Positions 24,044 through 33,962 of a DNA stretch of 64,000 nt are shown here, piece after piece. The position numbers were made by a program, and so were the translations under genes. The notes under the pieces are model-generated. The model did not search any database and was not told the origin of the DNA. It saw nothing but the letters and a program-made list of their open reading frames with translations. The stretch is taken from positions 1 to 64,000 of the forward strand of contig USDX01000001.1 of NCBI GenBank assembly GCA_900553605.1, written 5' to 3'. Numbering within the stretch: the stretch's first letter is position 1; every line of letters begins with the position of its first letter. The DNA is from an uncultured Eggerthella sp. (GTDB taxonomy: Bacteria; Actinomycetota; Coriobacteriia; Coriobacteriales; Eggerthellaceae).

Positions 24044-24679
24044 CTATCTAGCGATATGCGAATACAGGCGTACGCGCTGCTCGAATTCTTGGGGCGAGAT
24101 TCCCTGGGCATTGCTGATGCGGATGGCGAGGTAATGGGCGTTGTCTTTGATGGCATAGATCATTTCCTCTGGGAAAGAAGAGCCGTCGAGCTTTCCCTCG
24201 CGATAGAGATAATCGATAACACCGATCAGGCCGCTAATGGAGTACTCGATGATGATCCGCGCATTGGTGGTGAGCTCTTCTCCCTCGTCGCAGAGGATGG
24301 CTTGCCACATATTGGCTATGATGGTGCGGATTTTCAATGCAACGCATTCTTGGCCGCAGCGCTTCATCACAAGGCCAAAGCGTTGCGTGCGCTGGGGCAG
24401 CAGTACTTCTGTTAGCGCTTTGCTGTCGTTGCTGAGCATATAGAAAATGCCAAGCGGAAGGCCTTTGCTGTTAAGCAGCTCTTCCTCGATGACGGTGCAC
24501 AGCAGCGCATCGAGCGATTCGTAGTGGTAGTAAAACGTACCACGGTTGCAATGGGCCTTTTGGGTGACCATATTCACCGTGATATGCTTCAGGTCGTTTT
24601 CCTCGAGCAGTTCCCAGAATGCGTTTTTGATGCGCTCTACCGCAGCGGGCTCCTGCTGGTCTTTGCGGGGTCGTGCCAT
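24044..24679 (-). CDS. TetR-family regulator
   Basis: A 211-residue repressor with an N-terminal helix-turn-helix at about 28-50 (ITVNMVTQKAHCNRGTFYYHYESLDALL) and a variable ligand-binding domain. It lies 45 bases downstream of, and co-directional with, the 1521-residue activase/dehydratase fusion, so it is probably the second gene of that operon and its regulator. A GAAGGAG ribosome-binding site supports the ATG. The ligand is unknown; an acyl-CoA is conceivable. Confidence 0.92.
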   Translation of the reverse strand: MARPRKDQQEPAAVERIKNAFWELLEENDLKHITVNMVTQKAHCNRGTFYYHYESLDALLCTVIEEELLNSKGLPLGIFYMLSNDSKALTEVLLPQRTQRFGLVMKRCGQECVALKIRTIIANMWQAILCDEGEELTTNARIIIEYSISGLIGVIDYLYREGKLDGSSFPEEMIYAIKDNAHYLAIRISNAQGISPQEFEQRVRLYSHIAR

Positions 24680-24724
24680 GATGGGCTCCTTCGTTATGGG
24701 GCGGTTCAGGTTATGGCTCGTCCG

Positions 24725-27700
24725 CTAGGACGTGCGAGGCTTGCGTGCGTTCATGATGAGCATTTGCAGGCGGTTTTCGATATTGGCGAAGCTAACGTCG
24801 GGATCGAAGTCGAGAGGCAAAATCTGTGCATCGGGATATAGTTCCTTCAGGCGTTTCGATATACCGCGGCCCACTACATGGTTGGGCAGGCATCCGAAGG
24901 GCTGCAGGATAACGAACGCGCGACAACCCTGTTTTGCGTGATGAAGGATCTCTGCGGGGATCAGAACGCCTTCGCCGGCGTCGAAGGTGTGGTGAATAAT
25001 GGGGTCGCTTGCCTGCACCAATTCGGGCATGCGGCACGGCGGCGTATACAGCGGGTGCGCCTTGGCGATTTTGTCAGTAACATCGTGTGCCAGCTTGAAG
25101 AAGGCATCGGATATCGAATTGTTCAGCTTGATGGGAAGCGGACGATGCACCTTGTATTCACGTTGCTGAGATCGCTGGTAGAAGTACGTTTTGCGAATAA
25201 CGTCGGTCATGCGCGCTTCAATGATTTCCAGTCCGTTGTTTTCCAGGTACAGTTCCATATCGTGGTTGGCGCCTGGATGGAAATTTAGCAGGTACTCGCC
25301 CACGATCAGCACGGTGGGGCGTGGTTTGCTTCGGTCGTACTGCACGGAAAGCATTGAGGCTATAGCTTTTTTGAAGCCTTTCTTCATGCCCCCGATGCCG
25401 CCTTGGCGCAAGCCGCCTATAACAGCATCGATAGATTTATCGAATGCTGCATCGGCGCTGCCAGGTTCCAGCTCGTAGGGGCGTATTTTGCGCAGCAGCT
25501 CTTCCAGTGCATCGATCATGGGTAAGCCGAACGCAATCTGAATGGCGGTTTTCAGGTTCATCTTGAAACCAGGATGAACGTTATGGGCATCTTCCGCATC
25601 GTTGGTGATGATGGGAACTTGAGGATAGCCTGCATCGTCGAGCGCTTTACGCAGCAGAGCGGCGTAGTGGGTAAGGCGGCAGTCGCCGATGTACTTGCCG
25701 GTGGCAATAGCAACCTTGTCGGGGTCGTATTCGCCTGATTCAAGCGCCGCCAGCGCTTCGCCGATCACGATTTGAGCAGGGAAGCAGATATCGTTATGAA
25801 CGTATCGTTTTCCCAGATAAATTGCGCGTTCTCGGCCAATTGGGAGAGAAACGGTGTTCAGACCCTGATTGGCGAACGCTGCCGCCATTAGTTGACTGAA
25901 AGCATGCGAGGTATTGGGAACCAGCACCGTTTTAGTGGCGGCGTCTTCCTTGGTGAATTTTTGCGGATAGGGATCCGCGAGCTTTTCTCCGGTGGCACGA
26001 GCCAGGGCCTCGTCGATTTTGCGTTCGAATGCGGCTGTGCAGGCTGCGCATTGCGAGGGTTCGCAACCCTGTGTGTTGGCGCAGTAAGAGGTTTCCGAGC
26101 TTTTCTGGTGATCTGCGTCGATAGCAGGGGCTGCCTGAGCGGATGCTGCAGTTTTTTCTTTTTCCCGACGCTCGTTGACCGTTTCGATAAACGAGCGAAC
26201 GCGGATACCTAAGGGTCCCCGGATGTCGCTTTCATCCACCTTGAGCACGAGTGGCGTTTTGTCGCTGATCTCTTTCATCAGGCGGATGATCTCATCGGAA
26301 AGGTATGCGTCGTGGCCGCAACCGAAGCTTACTATCTGCACATATTCCATGTTTGGGCTTTGCGCTGCCAGGGTTGCGGTGGAAAGCATGCGGGCGTGGA
26401 AGTTGTTTGCGATATCGATCAGGCTGTTCTGGAGCGGCACTTGAGTGGCGCCTGGAACGGAATCGGCGGTGATGACGGGAATGCCGTGCTCGGTAAACAG
26501 CGTTGGCAGCTCGTGGTTGACCAAGTCGTCGTTATGGTAGGGGCGTCCTGCCAGCACCACGGCGTAGGTGCCTTCGTTGCGGGCCTGGGCTAGCACTTCG
26601 GCGCCGCGCTGCTGAAGGGCAGCGCCGAACGATGCCTGCGCGTTGCGCGCCTGCTCGAGGGCTGCCATGGTTGCTTTCTCGGGGATTTGGAAGGTTTCCT
26701 TGAAATACTTCACCAGCTGGCTGGTGCAGTCCTCTTCCGTGAACCAATGGAACATCGGGTTATCGAAGGGGATATCCCAGCGGCGGCTGGGGTTGTCGGA
26801 ATTCTGCACCACCAGGGCGTATCCCTTAACCACAGCGCACATTGACTGGCTGTCCTTTGAAGTGTTTTCGGAGGGTACAGTGGTAACGATCGGCATGAAA
26901 ATGCGGTCGACGCCCTGTTTATGCAGATCGCGAAGGTGGCCATGAACCAGTTTTGCGGGGAAGCATACGGTATCGGATGTGACGGCAGAAAGGCCGTTTT
27001 CGTAGATGGCGCGCGTTGATTTGTGGGAGAGCTTTACCGTGAAGCCCAACGCTTGCAGCAGCGTTTTCCAGAAAGGCATGCTGTCCCAGAAGAACAGTAC
27101 GCGCGGAATGCCCAAGGTAATTCCTTGGGGAGGCACAACGGGTGTACAAGGCCAATCTTTGAAAAGCAATTGCTCGCGTTCGTTGTACAGGTTCGGCACG
27201 CTTTCCATGGTGCGGTTTGCTTCGCGTACTTGCTCGCGCACCTTTGCGTCGGAAAGTTCGCCTACGACTTCGCCCTTAGTGCAGCGATTGCCGGTAATCC
27301 ATGAAGTGCCATTGGAAAACGTGATGCGTGTGCGGTTGCAGCGGTTTGAACAGAACGGGCAGATCAGATTTGTTTCTTGCGAATAGCTGAAAGATTCCAG
27401 AGCATCCCATCCAATAAAAGTAGAGGTGCGGCTGGCTTGCTCGTTTTCTCGGGCGATAAGCGCTACGCCGATGGCTCCCATAAGGCCGGGATAGGGCGCG
27501 CGGGTAACCTCTTGGCCAACGTATTGCTCAAATGCGCGCAACACCGCATCGTTCAGGAACGTACCGCCTTGGACCACGATATGGTTGCCAAGCTTTTCCA
27601 GGTTGGAAACGCGGATTACCTTGGTGAATACGTTTTCAATAATAGAGCGGCAGAGGCCCGCCATGATGTCGTTCGGGTTCTTGCCGTTTTTCTGCTCGGT

Positions 27701-29290
27701 TACGATGCTGCTGTTCATGAACACCGTGCAGCGGCTTCCCAGATCGGCGGGCGCATTCGACTCGAAGGCAGCGCCAGCAATGCTTTTGGTGGGGATGTTC
27801 AACGTGGATGCGAAGCTTTCGAGGAACGATCCGCAGCCGGAAGAGCATGCCTCGTTTACTACGACATTGGTGATAACGTCGTTGTCGATCCAGATCGCCT
27901 TCATGTCTTGTCCGCCAATATCCAAGATGAATGAAGCGTTGGGATCGAATTGTTGAACTGCGCGCGAATGGGCAACCGTTTCAACGGTGTGGCAATCGGC
28001 GCCGAGGGCGTTGGCAAACAGCATTTCGCCGTAGCCGGTGGTACCGCATCCTGCAACTTCAAGCTCGCAGCCTGCGTCTTGGTATCGCTTGTGCAAGGCG
28101 CGCAGTGCCTCTACGGCAACATTAATGGGTTCGCCTTCATTGGAGGCGTAGAACGAATCGACAAGTTCGCCCTCTTCGTTGAGCAGGGCGAACTTCGTGG
28201 TGGTGGATCCGCAGTCTACGCCAAGGTATACGCGGAGTGTTTCAGGAAGGCTCCCCCGCTCAAGTGCGGTTTTTTTCTGGGGCAGCTGGTGGCGTTCGCT
28301 GAAGGCGGCACGCTCTGCGTCAGTTTCGAAGAAAGGCTTGCCGGCATAGGCGCTTTGCGACGCGGCACTGCCTGCTGCATCGTCTATGACCACGATATGG
28401 GCTTCTTCAAGCGTTTTGATTGCCTGGGAAGGAATAAGCTGTGCCTGGCGGTCGGCGAAGAGCTCTTCCAGGGCAAGTGCCGCACCCACTGCAACGATGG
28501 TTTCGGGGTGGTTGGGAATGATGATGTCTTCTCTGCCCAGTTCAAGGCGTTCGGCGAAAACAGCGATCAGGCGCGGGTTAAAGGTGAGCGGCCCGCCCTC
28601 GAATACAACGGGAGCCTCGATTTCTAGGCCCTGAGCTAAGCCGCCGATGGTCTGTTTGGCAATAGCGTGAAACGACGAAAGGGCGATATCGGCCTTCGGC
28701 ACGCCCTGGTTGAGCAGGGGCTGGATATCGGTTTTCGCGTATACGCCGCAGCGACCGGAAACGTTGTGGACGGCTTCGCCCTGTTGAGCGAGGTCGTTGA
28801 ACTGTTCGGTGGGCACTTTAAGAAGCGTGGCAATTTCATCGACAAAGGCGCCCGTGCCGCCCGCGCAGCTTCCGTTCATGCGCATATCGGCAACCGAAAG
28901 TCGGTTTGCCTCTTTGTCGTATTTGAAGAAGATCATTTTCGCATCTTGCCCGCCAAGCTCGATTGCGGTGCGTGCGGTGGGGCAATGTGCACCCACTGCA
29001 AGAGAATTGGCTACAACCTCCTGCACATAGGGCAAGTCCAGGGCTTCTGCCAGCGCTGCACCTCCCGAACCGCACAGGGCGGCGCGCATGGGAACGCCCC
29101 CGAACTGCTGGTCCAATTCGGCAAGCAAGCCCTTCAAGCAGTTTGCCTGTTGGGCATGATGGCGCACATAACGCCGCATAAGCACTTCATGAGATGTTGC
29201 GTCCATAACGGCGATTTTTGCCGTCGTGGATCCAACGTCCATACCTACAAGAAGCTGTGTTGGTTGGTTATTCTGCACGGGTGAAGCCAC
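24725..29290 (-). CDS. Giant fused activase-activase-dehydratase-type protein
   Basis: A 1521-residue cytoplasmic protein. Domain order: BcrAD/BadFG activase 1 (about 14-275, VGMDVGSTTAK, cysteines in NGSCAGGTGAF and SGRCGVYAK); activase 2 (about 350-605, LGVDCGSTTTK, NEACSSGCGSF, GSRCTVFMN); a Cys cluster (about 640, CPFCSNRCNR); a DUF2229 module (about 705-930, LGIPRVLFFWDSMPFWKTLL); and a C-terminal HGD-D-like part (about 1110-1500). It is a one-chain version of the three-gene set at 12774-15995, plus a second activase domain. The family is known as acyl-CoA dehydratase activase-related, without a proven reaction. The start is GTG with a weak ribosome-binding site, so the exact N-terminus is uncertain. 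Confidence 0.88.
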   Translation of the reverse strand: MASPVQNNQPTQLLVGMDVGSTTAKIAVMDATSHEVLMRRYVRHHAQQANCLKGLLAELDQQFGGVPMRAALCGSGGAALAEALDLPYVQEVVANSLAVGAHCPTARTAIELGGQDAKMIFFKYDKEANRLSVADMRMNGSCAGGTGAFVDEIATLLKVPTEQFNDLAQQGEAVHNVSGRCGVYAKTDIQPLLNQGVPKADIALSSFHAIAKQTIGGLAQGLEIEAPVVFEGGPLTFNPRLIAVFAERLELGREDIIIPNHPETIVAVGAALALEELFADRQAQLIPSQAIKTLEEAHIVVIDDAAGSAASQSAYAGKPFFETDAERAAFSERHQLPQKKTALERGSLPETLRVYLGVDCGSTTTKFALLNEEGELVDSFYASNEGEPINVAVEALRALHKRYQDAGCELEVAGCGTTGYGEMLFANALGADCHTVETVAHSRAVQQFDPNASFILDIGGQDMKAIWIDNDVITNVVVNEACSSGCGSFLESFASTLNIPTKSIAGAAFESNAPADLGSRCTVFMNSSIVTEQKNGKNPNDIMAGLCRSIIENVFTKVIRVSNLEKLGNHIVVQGGTFLNDAVLRAFEQYVGQEVTRAPYPGLMGAIGVALIARENEQASRTSTFIGWDALESFSYSQETNLICPFCSNRCNRTRITFSNGTSWITGNRCTKGEVVGELSDAKVREQVREANRTMESVPNLYNEREQLLFKDWPCTPVVPPQGITLGIPRVLFFWDSMPFWKTLLQALGFTVKLSHKSTRAIYENGLSAVTSDTVCFPAKLVHGHLRDLHKQGVDRIFMPIVTTVPSENTSKDSQSMCAVVKGYALVVQNSDNPSRRWDIPFDNPMFHWFTEEDCTSQLVKYFKETFQIPEKATMAALEQARNAQASFGAALQQRGAEVLAQARNEGTYAVVLAGRPYHNDDLVNHELPTLFTEHGIPVITADSVPGATQVPLQNSLIDIANNFHARMLSTATLAAQSPNMEYVQIVSFGCGHDAYLSDEIIRLMKEISDKTPLVLKVDESDIRGPLGIRVRSFIETVNERREKEKTAASAQAAPAIDADHQKSSETSYCANTQGCEPSQCAACTAAFERKIDEALARATGEKLADPYPQKFTKEDAATKTVLVPNTSHAFSQLMAAAFANQGLNTVSLPIGRERAIYLGKRYVHNDICFPAQIVIGEALAALESGEYDPDKVAIATGKYIGDCRLTHYAALLRKALDDAGYPQVPIITNDAEDAHNVHPGFKMNLKTAIQIAFGLPMIDALEELLRKIRPYELEPGSADAAFDKSIDAVIGGLRQGGIGGMKKGFKKAIASMLSVQYDRSKPRPTVLIVGEYLLNFHPGANHDMELYLENNGLEIIEARMTDVIRKTYFYQRSQQREYKVHRPLPIKLNNSISDAFFKLAHDVTDKIAKAHPLYTPPCRMPELVQASDPIIHHTFDAGEGVLIPAEILHHAKQGCRAFVILQPFGCLPNHVVGRGISKRLKELYPDAQILPLDFDPDVSFANIENRLQMLIMNARKPRTS

Positions 29291-29598
29291 GATAATAAAA
29301 ACTTCTTTCTAATTAAAACGACCCTGTCGAGCAGGGCATAGTTAGTTTACCCAACAAAGTGTTCAATAAAAACAGACATTTAAGCTAACTCCATTTATTT
29401 TTCGTTGTTGTGGATTTAGTCCGATCGGTTGTACGGCTGGGGGCCTTGGGAGGCACCTGCTGTGAGGATTGAGCGGGGGAGTTCTCCTCTCTTGCGCCTT
29501 GAGTGTCCCGTTTCCTTGAAACACGTTCAAGCTGCTGAAAAGCCGATATAATAGATAGCAGGGACTACAAACTACCTAGCTGAAACGGAGGGGTCATC
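29291..29598. promoter_or_regulatory. Divergent promoter region, fused activase and phasin-like gene
   Basis: On the plus strand a perfect TATAAT (29547-29552) lies 47 bases before the phasin-like ATG, with only a weak -35 (CGTTCA). On the minus strand TTGAAC with a loosely matching -10 precedes the giant gene. AGTTAG/CTAACT arms (near 29340 and 29386) could be a TetR operator. No gene is visible. Confidence 0.45.
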
Positions 29599-29937
29599 AT
29601 GGCTACTGAATTCGAAAAGGGTTTCCGCGATATTTTCCTGGCAGGCGTTGGCGCTATGGCCATCACTGGCGAAAAGGCGAAGGAAGTGCTCGATACCCTT
29701 ATTGAAAAGGGCGGCGTTACAGTTGAGCAGGGCAAGGACATCAACCGCGAGTTGCAGCATAAGGCAAATGAGACCGTTGCGAAGGTTCGCGAGGAAAGCA
29801 TTGCTGCTGCGATGAAAACCATGAGCGCTGAAGAGCGTGCCGAATTTGCTGCAACTGTTGCCAAGCTTGCCGCAGAGCCTGCTGCCGAAGAAGCCGAGAA
29901 AGCCGAAGAGGCGCCTGCAGAGGAAAAGGCCGAATAA
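29599..29937 (+). CDS. Phasin-like small helical protein
   Basis: A 112-residue, almost entirely helical acidic protein (FEKGFRDIFLAGVGAMAITGEKAKEVLDTLIEKG) ending in an Ala/Glu-rich tail. It resembles phasin-like or granule-associated proteins, which coat hydrophobic surfaces or act as chaperone-like helices. No PHA synthase is present here. The next gene is a UbiB-type kinase, a pairing also known for phasin-like proteins in other bacteria. A strong GGAGG ribosome-binding site and its own terminator suggest high expression. Confidence 0.75.
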   Translation: MATEFEKGFRDIFLAGVGAMAITGEKAKEVLDTLIEKGGVTVEQGKDINRELQHKANETVAKVREESIAAAMKTMSAEERAEFAATVAKLAAEPAAEEAEKAEEAPAEEKAE

Positions 29938-29950
29938 CCCCGCATGCTCA

Positions 29951-29985
29951 GAACGTGGCAGGGCGCTCCTGCCACGTTCTTTTTT
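29951..29985 (+). terminator. Terminator after the phasin-like gene
   Basis: Perfect 12-bp stem GAACGTGGCAGG (29951-29962) with CCTGCCACGTTC (29968-29979), and a T-run. Confidence 0.93.
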
Positions 29986-30140
29986 GTATAGGGAAGAGAC
30001 TTCCGGTCTATTTGGTCGGTAGGGCGTTCTGGAAGCAATGTGCAAAGGTGGCCGTCTTTGCGGTTGCTTGTTTCGTCCCTATAGCGCAAAACATGTCCAC
30101 CTGTTTGTTTCGATGCTGGTTGGTCCATTAGAGGAATTTC

Positions 30141-31793
30141 ATGAACGAAAACACCTTGCTCAAACATTTTTTCGAAAACGGTACCGAATTCGATCCCGAT
30201 AAACAGTTTGATCTAAGCCATAAGGTCCGCACCCGTCGTATACGCGAAATTGTGCTGCTTATGCGCAAGCATCACGTTATGGACGGTCTTTCGCCTACGG
30301 AGTTGCGCGACATCCTTGTCGATCTGGGGCCAAGCTTCATCAAGATAGGCCAAATGCTTTCGCTTCGTTCGGAAATTTTGCCGCAGGCGTATTGCGATGC
30401 GCTTTCCGACTTGCAGATGGACTGCGACCCTATGCCGTTCGATGAAACGGTAGCGGTGCTTCGGGGTATTTATGGCGATAAGTTCGACTCGGTATTCAAG
30501 GAAATCGATCCGAAGCCGTTGGGCAGCGCCTCTATGGCTCAGGTTCATCGTGCGGTTTTGACGAACGGCGACGAAGTGGCTGTTAAAGTGCAGCGTCCTG
30601 GCGTGCGCACCACCATGGCCCAGGACATCGATGTGATGCGTGCAGTTGCCAAACAGGCTTCGCGTTTCATGAAAGACAATCAGATGCTCAATCTGCGCGA
30701 TGTAGTGGAAGAGCTGTGGGTTACCTTTCTGGAGGAAACCGACTTCTTGAAAGAGGCGCGCAACCTGGAAGAGTTTGCGCTGCTCAACAAAGACGTGGTG
30801 TATATTTCCTGCCCGAAGCCCTATATGGACTATTGCACCGAAGAAGTCCTGGTCATGGAATACGTTGATGGCATTTCCATTCGCGATACAAAGCGTCTGC
30901 TTGAAAATGGCTACGACCTGGAAGAAATCGGCGTAAAGGTTATGGACAATTACGCCACGCAAATTATGGAGCATGGCTTCTTCCATGCCGACCCTCATCC
31001 GGGAAATATCCTGGTTAAGGACGGCAAGGTGATCTACATCGACTTGGGTATCATGGGGCGCCTTTCGCCGCGTGATCGTGGTGGTTTCAAGCGAATTGTT
31101 GAAGCGGTAGGGTCCAAAAACTCCGCTGAATTGAAAGACGCCCTCATTGCGTTTTCCGTAGCGCACGATATGAACGCCATCGATCATCCGCGATTTTTGG
31201 CAGAACTTGATAACGTTTTGGAAAGCTACGCTTCAACCGACGTTGCCGATATTGATATCGGTGCTTTGCTTGGTGACATTATGGTGCTTACGCGCCAGTG
31301 CAAGGTTACCCTGCCCGCTTCGGTTACCGCTGTTTCGCGCGGCATCATTACCATGGAGGGCTCGCTGCAGGATTGTCTGGCAAATGCCAACATCGTCGAC
31401 ATCATCAATGGGCATCTTCAACGCTCTAAAAACATCAAGACGGAGATTGAGAATCAAACAAAGGATTTGCTTATTTCGCTGAATTCGGCAACCCATAGCC
31501 TTATCAAGGCGGCTGAGTACTCGGGGGATACGCTTCACATGCTTTCGCGCGGCCAGCTGAAAGTGAATATGGAAATGCTCAGTTCCCCCGAGCCGCTGTA
31601 TAAGGTAGGGCGCATCATGAACCGCCTTGCCATAAGTCTTGTTATCGCTGGATTGCTGGTAAGCGGCAGCCTTATTATCGCGGTGGACATGCCGCGCTTG
31701 TTTGGAATGCCCGTCCTTTCTCTTGTCGAGTACGTTTCTGCGTTTGCCCTTTCGATTTGGCTTGTATGGGATATGCTCCGCAGAACAAGATAA
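30141..31793 (+). CDS. UbiB/ABC1/AarF-family atypical kinase
   Basis: A 550-residue membrane-associated protein kinase-like ATPase. It has the family KxGQ-type region (SFIKIGQMLSLRSEILP), the A-rich loop (LGSASMAQVH), the catalytic HADPHPGN and the metal-binding IDLG. Two C-terminal transmembrane helices lie at about 495-548. UbiB proteins support isoprenoid quinone or lipid metabolism; in a menaquinone-using anaerobe the substrate is unclear. A clear but weak ribosome-binding site (GAGGAATTTC) precedes the ATG. It is separated from the phasin-like gene by a terminator, so it has its own promoter or depends on read-through. Confidence 0.93.
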   Translation: MNENTLLKHFFENGTEFDPDKQFDLSHKVRTRRIREIVLLMRKHHVMDGLSPTELRDILVDLGPSFIKIGQMLSLRSEILPQAYCDALSDLQMDCDPMPFDETVAVLRGIYGDKFDSVFKEIDPKPLGSASMAQVHRAVLTNGDEVAVKVQRPGVRTTMAQDIDVMRAVAKQASRFMKDNQMLNLRDVVEELWVTFLEETDFLKEARNLEEFALLNKDVVYISCPKPYMDYCTEEVLVMEYVDGISIRDTKRLLENGYDLEEIGVKVMDNYATQIMEHGFFHADPHPGNILVKDGKVIYIDLGIMGRLSPRDRGGFKRIVEAVGSKNSAELKDALIAFSVAHDMNAIDHPRFLAELDNVLESYASTDVADIDIGALLGDIMVLTRQCKVTLPASVTAVSRGIITMEGSLQDCLANANIVDIINGHLQRSKNIKTEIENQTKDLLISLNSATHSLIKAAEYSGDTLHMLSRGQLKVNMEMLSSPEPLYKVGRIMNRLAISLVIAGLLVSGSLIIAVDMPRLFGMPVLSLVEYVSAFALSIWLVWDMLRRTR

Positions 31794-32013
31794 GATTGTT
31801 CGGAGCTTCTTTTTGGCAGCGTGGCCCGCTGGTTGAGCGGCAGGTTCGATTACCTGAATTGGCTGACGAATGGACTGCTGGGCGCTTACGGCGTTGCCTT
31901 GGGTAGTCTAACCTCGTCTTTGCGCTAGCGGATTGACATTGCCTTGTAATGTTGACGATGGGGTAGCTCGGGTACAATGCTATCAATGTTTATGCCTACG
32001 AAAGGGGCTTTTG

Positions 32014-32769
32014 ATGAATCCTGACTCTCGTGTTGTTCGGGGAGTAAGTATCGCAGCCATTGTTTTGTCTGCTTTAGGTATTTTGGGCGGTTTGGTAATT
32101 GCCCTGTTCATGGGAATCGCTTCGACTTCCTTAAACGACCCCGCTGTGGTTAATGCTCTTATCTCGGAGTTGGAATCATCAAGCACTTCTTCGGCCTTTG
32201 ATGGCTCTTCGCCGTATTCGTCATACGATTATTCCGACATGACCCAGGATGATGCCATGGCTGTGGCTACCGCCAGCATTTTCATAATGGTGGGTTTGAG
32301 TTTGGGATATGTGCTGTGCAAGGTTGTCTGCCTGGTTGCGGGCATCATTGCTTTGCGCAACTGCAACAACCCCGCTAAATTGGGCGGTGCGTTCGGCTGG
32401 TCTATCGCTGCCGCTATTGTGAGCTTTTTGGTCGGCGGCATGATCTCTATGGTGCTGTTCATCGTTTCGGCGGTGTTCATCAGTCGCGTTCGTAGGGCCT
32501 ATGCAGCTGCGCCAATGGGAGCCTATGGCTACCAGCAGCCCCAGCAATATCAGCAATATCAGCAACCTCAGCAGTACCAGCAGGGGTTGCAAGTTCCGCA
32601 GCAGCCTGTGAATCAGCAGGTGCCTCCGCAACCGCAGCAGCCGAATCAGAATCAGTCTTCGGCTGCCCCTCAGGCCCCAGCAGCCCCGCAGCCCCCAGCT
32701 GCGCCGCAGGCTCCTGCCCCTCAGCCTTCTGACCAAAACAATCAAGGCGAAGGCTCCAAGCAGCAATAA
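32014..32769 (+). CDS. Small membrane protein with Gln/Pro-rich tail
   Basis: A 251-residue protein. A first transmembrane helix at about 10-35 is followed by an outside Ser-rich loop (about 45-85), then two more helices at about 90-160. A long cytoplasmic or surface tail (about 170-251) is made of Gln-Gln-Tyr and Pro-Ala-Gln repeats. The ATG at 32014 follows AAAGGGG. The layout is like DUF4190/DUF4064-type membrane proteins with proline/glutamine-rich tails in Actinobacteria. No function is known. Confidence 0.8.
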   Translation: MNPDSRVVRGVSIAAIVLSALGILGGLVIALFMGIASTSLNDPAVVNALISELESSSTSSAFDGSSPYSSYDYSDMTQDDAMAVATASIFIMVGLSLGYVLCKVVCLVAGIIALRNCNNPAKLGGAFGWSIAAAIVSFLVGGMISMVLFIVSAVFISRVRRAYAAAPMGAYGYQQPQQYQQYQQPQQYQQGLQVPQQPVNQQVPPQPQQPNQNQSSAAPQAPAAPQPPAAPQAPAPQPSDQNNQGEGSKQQ

Positions 32770-32783
32770 TCTTGAGCACTAAA

Positions 32784-32817
32784 AAAGCGCTGGCATCAAG
32801 CCGGCGCTTTTCTTTTT
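32784..32817. terminator. Bidirectional terminator
   Basis: Ten-bp stem AAAGCGCTGG/CCGGCGCTTT (32784-32810) with an A-run on one side and a T-run on the other. It serves both convergent genes. Confidence 0.88.
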
Positions 32818-32846
32818 TGCTTTCGTTTTGGCTGCTTTCGGGAGCT

Positions 32847-33962
32847 TTACTTCCAAACCTCTTCAGCAACGTTTTTGATGAGGGCAATCTTCTTCCACTG
32901 ATCTTCGGGTTCGATGATGTTGCCCTCTTCGGTGGACGAAAAGCCGCACTGGGGGCTGATGCAGAGGTTGCGCAGCGGAACGTACTTGGCCGCCTCTTCG
33001 ATGCGATGCTTCAGATCGGTCGGGTCTTCCAGGGTGCCATCTTTTGAAGTAACCAGACCGAGGACTACCTTTTGATCTGCGATGTGGTGCAGTGGGCCAA
33101 AATCGCCCGCACGCTCCGAGTCGTACTCGAGGAAGAAGCCGTCAACCTTCAAATTGGGGAACAGAATTGGTGCTACGGGGTCATATCCGCCGGAAGAGAA
33201 CCAGGTGGAACGGAAGTTGCCGCGGCAGATGTGAATGGTGACAGCCAGATCTTCAGGCTTGTCGCGCAAAGCCTCGTTGATCAGGTTAACGTAGTCGCGC
33301 TCCAGTTTGTCCAGGTCGAAGCCACGTGCTTCATAGGCAGCGCGCTTGTTCGGGTCGCACAGCTCGCCCCAGGAAGTGTCGTCGAACTGCAAGTAGCGGC
33401 AGCCCGCATCGTAGAATGCCTGGACTGCTTTGCGGTATGCGGCGGCAATATCGGCAAACAGGAGCTCTTCGTTGTTTTCATAACGAGCGATGGGCGTGTA
33501 ATTCTCTTCGCGCACGCAGCAAATGAGGTGAAGCATGGTGGGGGAAGGGATGGTTTGCTTAACCAGCGTGCCGCCTGCAACGCTGTTGGTGAAGGCAAAG
33601 TGCTTCAGGAAGGGATGCTCGCCGAAGTCGACCTTGTCAGTAATGACAACGGTCTTCGATTTCGGCTGATGACCCTTGAAGTGAACCGACCAATGCTCCG
33701 CCCCTGCCTCTTCGCAGCCAAGAAGCTCGGTGAGGAAGTCCAAGTGCCACATGGAGCGACGGAACTCGCCATCGGTTACCGCATGAAGGCCGGCTGCTTT
33801 TTGCTGAGCCACCAATTTCTCGATGGCTTCGTTCTCGACGGCCTCGAGCTCGTCGTGCGAGATGGCGCCTTCAGCGAATTGGGCGCGTGCGGTCTTGAGT
33901 TTTTCGGGGCGCAGGAAGCTGCCTACGATGTCGTAATGAAACGGTGCAGCAGTATCGGACAT
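32847..33962 (-). CDS. Cobalamin-independent methionine synthase family (YxjG/YxjH-like)
   Basis: A 371-residue, single-domain relative of the MetE catalytic domain. It begins VGSFLRP and has GEFRRSMWHLDF, DDTSWGELC, HICRGNF and SPQCGFSST, the last two supplying likely Zn ligands with a His. It lacks the N-terminal half of full MetE. B. subtilis YxjG/YxjH-type proteins transfer a methyl group to homocysteine, but the methyl donor is not settled. It lies beside MetY, which supplies homocysteine. An AAAGGAG ribosome-binding site precedes the ATG. Confidence 0.9.
   Translation of the reverse strand: MSDTAAPFHYDIVGSFLRPEKLKTARAQFAEGAISHDELEAVENEAIEKLVAQQKAAGLHAVTDGEFRRSMWHLDFLTELLGCEEAGAEHWSVHFKGHQPKSKTVVITDKVDFGEHPFLKHFAFTNSVAGGTLVKQTIPSPTMLHLICCVREENYTPIARYENNEELLFADIAAAYRKAVQAFYDAGCRYLQFDDTSWGELCDPNKRAAYEARGFDLDKLERDYVNLINEALRDKPEDLAVTIHICRGNFRSTWFSSGGYDPVAPILFPNLKVDGFFLEYDSERAGDFGPLHHIADQKVVLGLVTSKDGTLEDPTDLKHRIEEAAKYVPLRNLCISPQCGFSSTEEGNIIEPEDQWKKIALIKNVAEEVWK

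Noticed and set aside
31840..31880. tRNA-like T-arm (CAGG-TTCGATTA-CCTG)
   Set aside because: Only a 4-bp stem, no D-arm, anticodon arm or acceptor pairing.
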